Shown piece after piece: positions 33,237 through 42,168 of a stretch of DNA of 64,000 nucleotides. The position numbers were made by a program, and so were the translations under genes. Below the pieces are notes generated by a model. That model had not been told where the DNA came from and ran no database searches. It saw nothing but the letters and a program-made list of their open reading frames with translations. The first letter of the stretch is position 1. The number at the start of each line of letters is the position of its first letter. Source of the stretch: Clostridiales bacterium (GTDB taxonomy: Bacteria; Bacillota; Clostridia; Christensenellales; Aristaeellaceae); NCBI GenBank assembly GCA_004555155.1, contig SFJH01000001.1:67493-131492 (forward strand), given 5' to 3'.

Positions 33237-34415
33237 ATGCCAACCCTGCTTTCCGAAGCCGCCGCCCTGGAGGCCGAAATCATCGCGCTGCGGCGCGACA
33301 TCCACCGCCATCCGGAGCTGGGGCGGTCCGAAATCGCCACCTCCGTGCTGGTTGAGCGCACGCTGAACGCGCTGGGCATTGAGACGCGCCGCATCGCGGA
33401 CACAGGCATCGTGGGCGAACTGCGGGGCGCAGAGCCCGGCCCCATCGTGGCGCTCCGCGCGGACATGGACGCGCTGCCCATTCAGGAGCAGACCGGCCTT
33501 GCATTCGCCTCGGAAACTCCGGGCGCAATGCACGCCTGCGGCCACGATCTTCACACCGCCGCGCTGCTGGGCGCGGCAAAGCTGCTGGCGGCCCGCCGCG
33601 ATTCGATTCACGGCGCAGTGCGCTTCCTGTTTCAGCCCGACGAGGAGGGCGACGGCGGCGCGCAGCGCATGATCGACGCGGGTTGCATGGAGGGCGTCTC
33701 CGCTGTGTTCGGCGCGCACGTCGCGCCCGAACTGCCCGTCGGAACGATCGGCGTGCGCTTCGGCAAGGCCTATGCGGCCTCCAATCCCTTTGACATCGCA
33801 CTCCGCGGCAGGAGCGCCCACGGTGCAGAGCCCCATCTGGGCGCAGACGCCATCGTCGCCGCCAGCGCGCTGGTCGGCGCGATTCAGACGCTGGTCAGCC
33901 GGGAAATTTCCCCGCTGGACCCGGCAGTCATCTCCATCGGCAGCTTCCACGCGGGCACAGCCCGCAACATCATCGCGGACGAAGCGCATCTCAGCGGCAT
34001 CATCCGCTGCTTTGGCGCAGAGACGCGCGCGCACCTGACCCGCCGTCTGACCGCTTTGGCGGAGGGCGTCGCCGCCGCGCACGGCGTGCAGGCGGATGTC
34101 CGCATCCAATGGGGCTACTCCGGCATCATCAACGACCCTACCATGACGGCGCTCGTCCGCGACAGTGCCGCCGGCCTCCTCGGCCAGGGCGCAGTGACCG
34201 TCGAACAGGAGCCCAGCCTCACCACCGAGGACTTCGGCGCGTTCCTGGAGCATGCGCCGGGCAGCTTCTGGCACATCGGCGTCGGCCGTCCCGGCAGTCC
34301 ATGCGTTCCCCTGCACAATCCTCGCTTCAACCCCGACGAATCCGCATTGAGGTTTGCCGCCGCACTTCACGCACAGGTGGCGATGGACGCCCTTTCCCAT
34401 CTTTCAAAAAGTTGA
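33237..34415 (+). CDS. N-acetyl-diaminopimelate deacetylase (M20 family)
   Basis: This 392-residue M20 metal-dependent amidohydrolase removes the acetyl group to give LL-DAP. Signatures are DIHRHPELG, ALRADMDALPIQEQTG, AMHACGHDLHTAALLGAA and FQPDEEGDGGAQRM. ATG 33237 follows GAGGAG. The family also includes indole-acetyl-amino-acid hydrolases, so the specific substrate is set by its place as last gene of the dap operon. Confidence 0.88.
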   Translation: MPTLLSEAAALEAEIIALRRDIHRHPELGRSEIATSVLVERTLNALGIETRRIADTGIVGELRGAEPGPIVALRADMDALPIQEQTGLAFASETPGAMHACGHDLHTAALLGAAKLLAARRDSIHGAVRFLFQPDEEGDGGAQRMIDAGCMEGVSAVFGAHVAPELPVGTIGVRFGKAYAASNPFDIALRGRSAHGAEPHLGADAIVAASALVGAIQTLVSREISPLDPAVISIGSFHAGTARNIIADEAHLSGIIRCFGAETRAHLTRRLTALAEGVAAAHGVQADVRIQWGYSGIINDPTMTALVRDSAAGLLGQGAVTVEQEPSLTTEDFGAFLEHAPGSFWHIGVGRPGSPCVPLHNPRFNPDESALRFAAALHAQVAMDALSHLSKS

Positions 34416-34420
34416 TCAAA

Positions 34421-34454
34421 AAGAACGACCGCTGGGACTTCAGCGGTCGTTCTT
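34421..34454. terminator. Terminator of dap operon
   Basis: AAGAACGACCGCTG and CAGCGGTCGTTCTT form a long perfect stem; A/T-rich flanks on both sides suggest bidirectional use. Confidence 0.87.
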
Positions 34455-34458
34455 CGTT

Positions 34459-35055
34459 TCAATTCAAACTCTGCCCGGATTCCTCACGTTGCTCCTTCGC
34501 CCGCCCGATCTTATCGCGCATATCCCGAAGGATTTCCTCACGCAGCGCCACGAGCTTGTCCGAGAAGGCGACGTACTCCGCGCCATACTGCATGTTCAGC
34601 TCGTATTCCAGCGGCAGCCAGGTCGAAATGTCCGCCTCGTTGTGCTGGATGAGCGTCTCCATCTTGTCCAGCGCCTTGACCAGTCGGGCTTCAGTCGTCT
34701 CCAGCGCCTCCATCTCGGCAAACAGCGCGCTCAGCTCCGTGCCGTAGGGTTCGGGCAGCTGCGCGCACCAGCGCTGCTGGCATCCGGTCTCTACCGTGCG
34801 GTCCGCATCGGTCTTCACAAACGCGGGAATGTCGCCCGTGAACGCTTCTCCCATATCGTGCAGCGTGGTCATCAGCAGCACCTTGGTCCAGTCTGCATCT
34901 GGAAAATCATCCCGCATGAAGCTGGCCATCAGCGTCAGTCGCCAGCAGTGCTCGGCCACGCTCTCCCGCCGCCCTTTGGACGTCCAGGAATGCCGCGTCG
35001 CATCCTTCAGCCGTTCCGCGACGCTCAGAACCTCAATCAGCTTTCGCGCGTCCAT
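34459..35055 (-). CDS. HD-domain phosphohydrolase (YfbR-like)
   Basis: This 198-residue protein has HD metal ligands in RESVAEHCWRLTLMA (His) and TTLHDMGEAFTGDIP (His-Asp), as in 5'-deoxynucleotidases of the YfbR type. Its substrate is not certain. Its start overlaps the end of the flavodoxin gene by 23 bases; MATE, flavodoxin and HD genes form one transcript. Confidence 0.85.
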   Translation of the reverse strand: MDARKLIEVLSVAERLKDATRHSWTSKGRRESVAEHCWRLTLMASFMRDDFPDADWTKVLLMTTLHDMGEAFTGDIPAFVKTDADRTVETGCQQRWCAQLPEPYGTELSALFAEMEALETTEARLVKALDKMETLIQHNEADISTWLPLEYELNMQYGAEYVAFSDKLVALREEILRDMRDKIGRAKEQREESGQSLN

Positions 35056-35587
35056 TGTTCGCCTCCGTTCCTCCCCGGGCCGCCTCGACGATGGGCTCGA
35101 TCGAGCGCTCGTCCACCGCGTCGAAGGAGCCTGACAGCGTCTGCAGCATCGCCTTCTCCTCCTCCGTCGGCTGCTTTTTGCCCCTCAGCATATGACAGAG
35201 CAACCGCAGAAGCAGACGGTGCGCGCCGCGCATGCGCTCATAGTTCAGTCCGCCCTGGAGATAAAAGGTTCTGATGCTCTTTCGCTCCTCGGTCGTAAAG
35301 GCCCGGGCAAAGATCTGCTCCGCAGCATCCGTCATGCCGGGCGGCGTCGAGCCCACGGCAAATACGATGATCCGCTTTCCCGCCATCGACGGAAGCATCC
35401 TTTTGAACGGATTCAGCTTCTGAATCGAGCCCGCGCACACCCAGCTTCCGAAGATCACGCACTCGTATGCGTCCAGCGTCGGCTTCGCCTCCAGCGCCTC
35501 CGCGCTGCACTGGAGTCTCTGTGCCAGCAGCTCCGCATAGCGCCGGGTAAAGCCTGTCTGAGAATGATATAGGATCAGCGTCTTCAT
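35033..35587 (-). CDS. Flavodoxin-domain protein
   Basis: This 184-residue protein opens with LILYHSQTGFTRRYAELLA, an FMN phosphate-binding loop, and has FGSWVCAGS and FAVGSTPPG segments of the Flavodoxin_5 type. It resembles protoporphyrinogen oxidase-like flavodoxins but heme genes are absent here. It lies 24 bases after the MATE gene and overlaps the HD gene. Confidence 0.82.
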   Translation of the reverse strand: MKTLILYHSQTGFTRRYAELLAQRLQCSAEALEAKPTLDAYECVIFGSWVCAGSIQKLNPFKRMLPSMAGKRIIVFAVGSTPPGMTDAAEQIFARAFTTEERKSIRTFYLQGGLNYERMRGAHRLLLRLLCHMLRGKKQPTEEEKAMLQTLSGSFDAVDERSIEPIVEAARGGTEANNGRAKAD

Positions 35588-35611
35588 CTTTCGCCCTCCA
35601 TTTCCAATCCA

Positions 35612-36973
35612 CTAGTGCTGTCCTGCCGGCATCAGCCGCCGCTTTGCCCTCGAATAATACAGAATAAAGGCCAGCGAGGTCATGATCCACGAGATGGGAT
35701 AGCTGATGGTGATGCCCAGAATTTCATGCCAATGCGGCACGACGACGAACATCCACGCGGTTCTGAAAACGCAGATGCCCAGCGCCGTGATGATCGTGGG
35801 AATCACGGTGTCTCCCATGCCGCGCAGCGCGCCGCTGAGCAGCTCAATCGGCAGAAACAGCCAGTAGCACGGCGCCATATAGAGCATCATCTGCACCGCG
35901 ATTTGCAGCACCTCTGTCTCCGCGCTGAACAATCGGAACACCGGCCTGCCAAACAGCAGGAACAGCAAACCAAACAGCCACGCCGCGCCCAGCGCCAGTC
36001 CCGAACAGACATGCAGGCTCTTGCTCACGCGATCATACCGCCGCGCGCCGTAATTCTGGCCCACAAAGGTGGTAATCGAAACGCCGAATGCGCTGGAAAT
36101 CATCCAGTACATGCCGTCCACCTTGCCCAGCGCCACCCAGGCGGCCACCGTGGATGTGCCAAAGCCATTGATCGTGGCGGTGATGATCATGTTGGAAAGC
36201 GCATACATCACCGACTGCAGGCCCGCAGGCAGGCCGATCTGAATGGTGCGCTGCAGCAGCTCTCCGTCCATGCCCAGCTTTCGCAGCTCCAGTCGATAGA
36301 TGTCCCGGGAGCGCGCCAGCGAAAAGCACACCAGCACGGCGCTGATGCACTGCGCCAGCCCCGTCGCAATCGCCACACCTGCGACGCCCATCCCGGCGCC
36401 CAGCACGAACAGCAGATCCAGCGCCATATTTACGAAGCAGCAGATGATCAGGAAATACAGCGGCCGCCGCGAGTCGCCCACCGCGCGCTGGATGCCGGAG
36501 CCTACATTATAGATCATCCCGGGAATCATCGCCAGAAAGACCACGCGCAGATACAGCGTGGATTCCGCCATGGTGTCCTCGGGCGTATTCATCCACCTGA
36601 GCAGCGTCGGCGCAAAGATCAGACCCAGCGCCGTCATCAGCGCGCCGCCGACCACCGCGAGTGAAATCGCCGTGTGCACCGCCTTGGAGACGGATTCCTC
36701 CTCCTTCGCCCCATAGAACTGCGAAACGATGACCGTCGCGCCCGAAGACAGGCCCACAAAAAATCCAATGATCAGGTTCAGGATCTGCGCCGCCGATCCG
36801 CCGACCGCCGCAAGCGCCTCCTTGCCAACAAACTGGCCGACAATGACCGCGTCCACCGTATTGTACAGCTGCTGAAACAGCGTGCCCAGCATAATCGGAA
36901 AAAAGAAGGCCAGCAGCCGCTTCCAGATCACGCCCTCGACAATGCCGTTCGCCCGTTTCTCCCCCTGCGCCAT
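35612..36973 (-). CDS. MATE-family efflux transporter
   Basis: This 453-residue membrane protein has about 12 hydrophobic segments and typical MATE features (FFPIMLGTLFQQLYNTVDAVIVG, AALAAVGGSAA-like region, VGSGIQRAVGDSRRP). Probably a Na+- or H+-driven exporter of drugs or metabolites. ATG 36973 has GGAGG nine bases upstream; a GTG two codons earlier is too close to it. Confidence 0.92.
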   Translation of the reverse strand: MAQGEKRANGIVEGVIWKRLLAFFFPIMLGTLFQQLYNTVDAVIVGQFVGKEALAAVGGSAAQILNLIIGFFVGLSSGATVIVSQFYGAKEEESVSKAVHTAISLAVVGGALMTALGLIFAPTLLRWMNTPEDTMAESTLYLRVVFLAMIPGMIYNVGSGIQRAVGDSRRPLYFLIICCFVNMALDLLFVLGAGMGVAGVAIATGLAQCISAVLVCFSLARSRDIYRLELRKLGMDGELLQRTIQIGLPAGLQSVMYALSNMIITATINGFGTSTVAAWVALGKVDGMYWMISSAFGVSITTFVGQNYGARRYDRVSKSLHVCSGLALGAAWLFGLLFLLFGRPVFRLFSAETEVLQIAVQMMLYMAPCYWLFLPIELLSGALRGMGDTVIPTIITALGICVFRTAWMFVVVPHWHEILGITISYPISWIMTSLAFILYYSRAKRRLMPAGQH

Positions 36974-37074
36974 TCGCACAATCCTCCATTATATAGTATC
37001 ACCATTGTAACCGATGCGCCTCCAGAATACAAGTCCCCGCAGGTTAACGTGGGCATTTTCACACACCGCCGCGC

Positions 37075-37103
37075 TGTACACTGCTGCGATTTTATGCTAT
37101 ACT
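37075..37103 (+). promoter_or_regulatory. Promoter of NlpC/P60 gene
   Basis: TGTACA (37075-37080), a 17-base spacer and TATACT (37098-37103) precede the gene. Confidence 0.55.
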
Positions 37104-37124
37104 GATGAAAAAGGAAGGGTGCTT

Positions 37125-37601
37125 ATGCGCAGGAAACAACTGGTGCTGCTGACAAACGGGATACTGATCATCGCGATGGCGCTCTGCGCATGGCTGTGCT
37201 CCGGCGTCACCCGCGGCGAGCGCATCTCCCAGGAGGCGCTCGCCCACCTGGGAAAGCCCTACGTGCTGGGCAAATCAGGCCCGGAGCAATTCGACTGCAG
37301 CGGTCTGATCGTTTCCTGCTATCGGCAGCAGGGCATTGTCTTCAGCCACAGCGCGGAGAGCATCGGAGCGGACGCCCGCGCGCGGATCATCGACGATCCG
37401 CGCCGCCTGATGCCCGGCGATATCGTGTGCTTCGACACCGTGGCCGATCGCGACCCCAGCGACCACGTGGGCATATGGCTGGGCGGAAACCGCTTTGTTC
37501 ACGCTTCATCCAGCAAGGGCGAGGTCGTCGTCAGCTCGCTGGACGGCTATTATCTGGAACACTACACCGGCGGGCGGCGCGTTTTCTGCCCGTACTTCTA
37601 G
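37125..37601 (+). CDS. Secreted NlpC/P60 cell-wall peptidase
   Basis: This 158-residue protein has an N-terminal membrane anchor or signal (about residues 5-27: LVLLTNGILIIAMALCAWL) and an NlpC/P60 domain. The catalytic Cys lies in FDCSGLI and the His in SDHVGIWLG, followed by RFVHASSS. It probably cleaves peptidoglycan stem peptides. No substrate-binding repeat domain is present. AGGAAGGG precedes the ATG, and the DUF188 gene follows 10 bases later. Confidence 0.88.
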   Translation: MRRKQLVLLTNGILIIAMALCAWLCSGVTRGERISQEALAHLGKPYVLGKSGPEQFDCSGLIVSCYRQQGIVFSHSAESIGADARARIIDDPRRLMPGDIVCFDTVADRDPSDHVGIWLGGNRFVHASSSKGEVVVSSLDGYYLEHYTGGRRVFCPYF

Positions 37602-37611
37602 GAGGAAATCC

Positions 37612-38046
37612 ATGCGGCTGCTGATAGATGCGGACGGCTGTCCGGTGGTGCGGCTCGCCACCGACTGCGCGCGCCGCCACGGAATCCCGGCAATGCTGGT
37701 GTGCGATACCGCGCACTGGTTCGAACTGCCGGGCGTTGAAACCATCACGGTTGCCAAGGGCGCGGACAGCGCCGACTTCCGGCTGGTCAATCTGGTGCAG
37801 CCCGGCGATATCGTGGTCACGCAGGACTACGGCCTTGCTGCCATGTGCCTGTCCCGCCGCGCCGCGGCGCTCGATCAGAATGGCAGAATCTATTCGGAAG
37901 ACAATATTGACAGCCTTCTGCTCGCCCGGCATACCGCCCGAAAACTGCGCAGCGCAGGCGTTCGCCTCAAGGGTCCGTCCAGGCGCACACCCGCTCAGGA
38001 CGAGGCGTTCCTGACCGCGCTGGAGACCCTGATGTCAGAATGCTGA
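37612..38046 (+). CDS. DUF188 (YaiI/YqxD) family protein
   Basis: This 144-residue protein has the DUF188 pattern, a PIN-like fold: LLIDADGCPV at the start, VAKGADSADFRLVN, and VTQDYGLAAMCLSR. A GGAGGAAAT site precedes ATG 37612. Function is unknown; a nuclease role has been suggested for the fold. It is the second gene of a short operon. Confidence 0.87.
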   Translation: MRLLIDADGCPVVRLATDCARRHGIPAMLVCDTAHWFELPGVETITVAKGADSADFRLVNLVQPGDIVVTQDYGLAAMCLSRRAAALDQNGRIYSEDNIDSLLLARHTARKLRSAGVRLKGPSRRTPAQDEAFLTALETLMSEC

Positions 38047-38077
38047 TGGAGGATCGGAGGGAACACCCTCCGATCCT
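38046..38077. terminator. Bidirectional terminator
   Basis: GGAGGATCGGAGGG and CCCTCCGATCCTCC form a perfect stem with a four-base loop between convergent genes. Confidence 0.8.
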
Positions 38078-38097
38078 CCTGCTGTCTGCGCCATCTG

Positions 38098-39618
38098 CTA
38101 CAGCTTCAGCACAATGGGCCTGCCCACCTCGATCCGCCGCTTCTTTTCCCCCGCTCCGGTCACGCCGTCCACGGGCAGCGCATACCGTCTGCCGATCTCC
38201 CAGGCCGTCTCCCCCTCGTTCGGCCACAGGATGACGATGCCGGAGCGCCGGCGAATCGGCTCGCCCTCCGAGACATCCCGCACGGCCGTCACGTTCGACC
38301 GTCTTCTGGTCTCGCAGCATACATTGAGCATGGTCTTCATCTCCAGGCGGTCGCTCATCAGCGCATTCGCTTCCGCGGAGACCACCTCCAGCGCGATCCA
38401 GGATTCATCGCTGAGCTCCGTCGGCACGTCAATCACGAACGGCAGCTCCGCCTGCGCCGAAGCCGGAAGATCCGATCCGCCGGGCATATAGAGCACCGTC
38501 GCTTCCAGCAGTCCTTCAATGCGCCCCTTGCCATTTTCATTGCTCCACTCGCCCACGTCCGGGCGCACGCGCACCGCCACCACCGTGCCCACGCCGGGCG
38601 CATTTTCTCCCAGCAGCACCGTTCCGCGCACGCTCTCGGAAAACTGCACGCGATCAATGGCCGAGCAGACGTCGATGCTTCCCCGCGTCACCTCCAGCGC
38701 GTTGCCCTCTGTGGTATAGACGTCCTCCAGCGCGCTGACGCAATCCTGGGCGTTGGCCTGCACGGCAATGCGCAGCTCCGTCTCGACCTGCAGCTTCGCG
38801 TCCTCGCCGCCCTCCGACTGCTCCACCTGGGATCGGATGCACTTGATCGACGCACAGGCAAAAGCGCCCTTCAGCAGCCACTCCGGCAGCTCCACCAGCC
38901 TGTCAAACTCCAGCGGATACTTGATCAGCGCGGCGGGACGCCCTGCCACGCCGCTGGAGATCAGCGTCTCCATCATCACGCGGCCCTTCACCCGCAGTCC
39001 GCCCAGATCCGGCTCGGCGCTGTCGATGCTCACCGCTCCCCAGTCCATCAGCGAGGTGCGCGCATCCAACACCACCGGCAGCGCAATCTGCCCCTTGACC
39101 AGCACGTCCGCGTCGGTGTCCGCCGCGAGCTTGAACGAGCACACATCGGCGTACACCGTCTGCAGACCATCCACGCCCGCGATGGAATCGATCACCTCAG
39201 TCTGCTTCAGCTGCAGCACCTGCGTGCGAATCCCGCAGGTCACCAGAAAGACCATGTGCCCGTTTTCATATTTCGCCTCCACGTGCTCCACCTGCGCCAG
39301 CACGCGCGAGAGCATGCCCGGAGCAGCGCCTGCGATCTCCGCCACCTGACTCAGCGAAGCCTGCGCCGTCAGCGCGCGCAGCGTGGTCTCCTCTCCCTGG
39401 CGGTAGACCGCCTGACAATAGGCCGTACCGTCCAGCACCACGCGCTCATTCTGCACGTCCGTGCCGGAGACGGAGACATTGGCCTCGGCAATCAGCGGCT
39501 CAATCGCCTCCCGACCCGCGCCCGGCACCAGCGCTTCCGCGCGGATAAGCACCTGACTGTATTGCGCGCCGATCAGCGTCTCGACCTCGATGGTCTGTTT
39601 CATCGTTTCCAGCGCCAT
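38098..39618 (-). CDS. SPOCS-domain (DUF3794) spore-associated protein with LysM-like tail
   Basis: This 506-residue protein contains repeated beta-rich SPOCS/DUF3794 units (three are discernible at about 30-150, 160-280 and 310-430, each with a conserved pattern like VDVCSF or IDVCSAID). It ends in a LysM-like segment (VILWPNEGETAWEIGRRYALPVDG). Such proteins are found in spore-forming Clostridia and Bacilli, and the presence supports a sporulating host. There is no signal peptide. CAGGAGGG precedes the ATG. It lies 67 bases after thrB and may share that transcript. Confidence 0.82.
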   Translation of the reverse strand: MALETMKQTIEVETLIGAQYSQVLIRAEALVPGAGREAIEPLIAEANVSVSGTDVQNERVVLDGTAYCQAVYRQGEETTLRALTAQASLSQVAEIAGAAPGMLSRVLAQVEHVEAKYENGHMVFLVTCGIRTQVLQLKQTEVIDSIAGVDGLQTVYADVCSFKLAADTDADVLVKGQIALPVVLDARTSLMDWGAVSIDSAEPDLGGLRVKGRVMMETLISSGVAGRPAALIKYPLEFDRLVELPEWLLKGAFACASIKCIRSQVEQSEGGEDAKLQVETELRIAVQANAQDCVSALEDVYTTEGNALEVTRGSIDVCSAIDRVQFSESVRGTVLLGENAPGVGTVVAVRVRPDVGEWSNENGKGRIEGLLEATVLYMPGGSDLPASAQAELPFVIDVPTELSDESWIALEVVSAEANALMSDRLEMKTMLNVCCETRRRSNVTAVRDVSEGEPIRRRSGIVILWPNEGETAWEIGRRYALPVDGVTGAGEKKRRIEVGRPIVLKL

Positions 39619-39685
39619 AAAAATCCCTCCTGTTGCAGTCGCTGCTTCATGCTTATGCTGCCGCAGGGGGGATTTATACGCGGTT

Positions 39686-40588
39686 TTACGCGAAGGTGCA
39701 CACCGAGCCTTCCCTGTCCACCTTCAGCGCGTGCACACGCCATTCGTATGGAGAATCCATCAGCTCCCGCTGAATCTCCTCTGCGATGGACGCTGCCCGC
39801 GATCCCTCGCAAACACCAAGACAGGTGGAGCCGGAACCGCTGATGCAGAACGCCGCGCAGCCCGCCTTCCTGGCCGCCGACTCCGCGCGGGCATACTCGT
39901 GAATCAGATGCTTGCGATAGGGCTGATGCAGGCGATCGTCCAGCGCTTTGGCGATCAGCTCCAAATCGCCGTGCTCGAAGCCGTGAAGCATCACGGCCAG
40001 ACGCGACGAATTGAACACCGCATCCGCAAAGGGGATTTCCCTCGGCAATACGGCGCGCATGACCTTGGTCTCGGTCTCGAAGTTGGGAATCAACGCGATA
40101 AAGCCCACGTTCGCCGCCACGTCCACCTGCACCGTCACCGGCTTTCCTTCCTCCACAAAGGACGCGCACATGCCGCCCAGCACCGCTGGAGCAATGTTGT
40201 CCGGATGGCCCTCCAGCTCGTTGCACAGCTCCACCAGCGTCTGCCGGGAGAGCGGCCCGCCGTTGAGCGCATTGGCCGCCGCTGCGCCGCCAGCCAGCAG
40301 CGACGCGCTGGATCCCAATCCCCTGGAGACGGGCACGTCCGTCCGAATGTCCACGCGAATGGATGCAGGCTGCACGCCCATCTCCTGCTCCGCGCGGCGA
40401 TAGGCGCGGACGAACAGGTTCTCCGCGTTTCGATAGATTTCGGGGCATCCTGTGATCTCCAGACGATCGGGCTCGTCCAGAATTTCACACGTGAATTCGG
40501 CATACAGGCTCAGCGCGCAGCCCAGGCAATCGAAGCCCGGCCCGATGTTCGCCGTCGTCGCCGGTACGCGCACACGAACACGTCTCAT
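39686..40588 (-). CDS. thrB: Homoserine kinase
   Basis: This 300-residue GHMP kinase phosphorylates homoserine. It has VRVPATTANIGPGFDCLG at the N terminus, the ATP motif VSRGLGSSASLLAGGAAAANAL, and a GCAAFCISGSGSTCLG motif. The ATG overlaps the thrC stop by four bases (ATGA), giving coupled translation. Confidence 0.94.
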   Translation of the reverse strand: MRRVRVRVPATTANIGPGFDCLGCALSLYAEFTCEILDEPDRLEITGCPEIYRNAENLFVRAYRRAEQEMGVQPASIRVDIRTDVPVSRGLGSSASLLAGGAAAANALNGGPLSRQTLVELCNELEGHPDNIAPAVLGGMCASFVEEGKPVTVQVDVAANVGFIALIPNFETETKVMRAVLPREIPFADAVFNSSRLAVMLHGFEHGDLELIAKALDDRLHQPYRKHLIHEYARAESAARKAGCAAFCISGSGSTCLGVCEGSRAASIAEEIQRELMDSPYEWRVHALKVDREGSVCTFA

Positions 40589-42066
40589 TCCGCCACCGCC
40601 TTCTGGACATAATGGTTCATCTGATCCCGGTCGATGCAGTCGTCAAACCGCGCCGCTCTGCCGCGCAGGCCGGTCAGATTGGCAGGCACCGGCACCTTTG
40701 TCAGACGGTGCAGCTGATCCATGGCCTCGAAGCCATCCTCCGGCGCGCTGCCGTTCAGCGCCCGCAGCACATCCTTTGAGAACTTATAGGGCGACGCCGT
40801 CGACAGCACGACAGTGGCGCATCCGTTGTCGCACTCGGCGCGGAACTTCTCCATCGCCGTCCACGCGACTGCCGTGTGCGTATCCAGCAGATAGCCATGC
40901 TCCCGCCAGACGCGCCCGATGGTCTCCGCCGCCTCCGCGTCCGTCGCGCAATATGCCGAGAACCGGCGCTGCATCGCCTCCAGCACCGACTGCGGCACGT
41001 CGTACACGCCGTTCTGTCCCAGTTCGCGCATCAGCTTCGCCACCAGATCGAAGTCCCCTTCCGACGCCAGCAGCAGATAGCGCTCCAGATTGCTGGAAAC
41101 CAGGATGTCCATCGACGGAGAATTGGTCTTGAAGAACTCGCGGCGGCGATCGTACCGGCCCGTGCGGATGAAATCGGTCAGCACATTGTTGGCGTTGGAG
41201 GCACAGACCAGCCGCGCCACAGGCAGTCCCATTCTCCGGGCGAATTCGCCCGCCAGAATATCGCCGAAGTTGCCCGTGGGCACCACGAAGTTGACTTCAT
41301 CCCCCAGCGTGATCTCGCCCGTGAGCACGAGATCGGCATATGCCTTGAAATAGTAGGCCACCTGCGGGGCCAGCCGTCCCAAATTGATGGAATTGGCGCT
41401 GGACAGCCGCGCGCCGGACTTCGCCGCCCAGCCATTCGCGCTATCATCGGCAAAGATGTTCTTCACGCCCGTCTGCGCATCGTCAAAGTTGCCGCGAATG
41501 GCGCAGACGCGCACGTTCCCGCCCTCCTGGGTGACCATCTGCGCCTTCTGCACGTCGCTGACGCCCCCGTCGGGATAAAACACGATGATCCGCGTGCCGG
41601 GCACGTCCCGGAAGCCCTCCAGCGCGGCCTTGCCGGTGTCTCCGCTGGTGGCGGTCAGGATGACGATCTCGTCCTTCACGCCCAGCTTTTCCCGGGAAGC
41701 CACGATCAGCCGCGGCAGGACCGACAGCGCCACGTCTTTGAACGCGGACGTCGGCCCGCGAAACAGCTCCAGCACGAACGCGTCTCCCACCTTCGCCACC
41801 GGCGTGAGATCCTCCGTCTCGAACTTTCCGGCATAGGCCGCTTCAATCAGCGCGCGCATTTCCTCCGGCGCAAAGTCCGGCAGCAGTCTGCCCACGGTTT
41901 CCGCCGAAATCTCCACCGCAGACATCTGCAGCACGGATTTCAGGTCGATCTGCATCTCGGAAAAATCCATTGGCGTATAGAGACCGCCGTCCGGCGCGAT
42001 GCCCTTCAGGATGGCTTCCGGCGCATTCGCCGTTATTTTTTGGGAACGAGTGCTGTAATACTTCAT
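40585..42066 (-). CDS. thrC: Threonine synthase
   Basis: This 493-residue PLP enzyme converts O-phosphohomoserine to threonine. Motifs: YYSTRSQKITANAPEAI, GPTSAFKDVALSVLP (PLP lysine), TATSGDTGKAALEGF and FVVPTGNFGDILAGE. ATG 42066 has GAGGA six bases upstream, so it is preferred over TTG 42072. It is transcribed with thrB and is divergent from hom. Confidence 0.94.
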   Translation of the reverse strand: MKYYSTRSQKITANAPEAILKGIAPDGGLYTPMDFSEMQIDLKSVLQMSAVEISAETVGRLLPDFAPEEMRALIEAAYAGKFETEDLTPVAKVGDAFVLELFRGPTSAFKDVALSVLPRLIVASREKLGVKDEIVILTATSGDTGKAALEGFRDVPGTRIIVFYPDGGVSDVQKAQMVTQEGGNVRVCAIRGNFDDAQTGVKNIFADDSANGWAAKSGARLSSANSINLGRLAPQVAYYFKAYADLVLTGEITLGDEVNFVVPTGNFGDILAGEFARRMGLPVARLVCASNANNVLTDFIRTGRYDRRREFFKTNSPSMDILVSSNLERYLLLASEGDFDLVAKLMRELGQNGVYDVPQSVLEAMQRRFSAYCATDAEAAETIGRVWREHGYLLDTHTAVAWTAMEKFRAECDNGCATVVLSTASPYKFSKDVLRALNGSAPEDGFEAMDQLHRLTKVPVPANLTGLRGRAARFDDCIDRDQMNHYVQKAVAE

Positions 42067-42084
42067 TTTCAATCCTCTTCTCCT

Positions 42085-42113
42085 TTGACAAGTGCGTAAT
42101 TATATGATATAGT
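42085..42113 (+). promoter_or_regulatory. Promoter of hom, overlapping a divergent thrC promoter
   Basis: TTGACA (42085-42090), a 17-base spacer and TATAGT (42108-42113) read toward hom. A minus-strand TATAAT at 42099-42104 for thrC lies inside the spacer, so the two promoters overlap. Confidence 0.75.
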
Positions 42114-42152
42114 GTTTTCGTGGAAAAAACAAGTGTTTTTTCCAGAAAAACG
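42114..42152 (+). promoter_or_regulatory. Leader hairpin of hom
   Basis: GGAAAAAAC and GTTTTTTCC form a nine-base stem with loop AAGT, inside an outer stem of TTTCGT / ACGAAA. It starts at the predicted +1 of hom and ends just before its ribosome site. It may be an operator dyad or a leader hairpin. Confidence 0.6.
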
Positions 42153-42168
42153 AAAGGCGCGGAAAATT

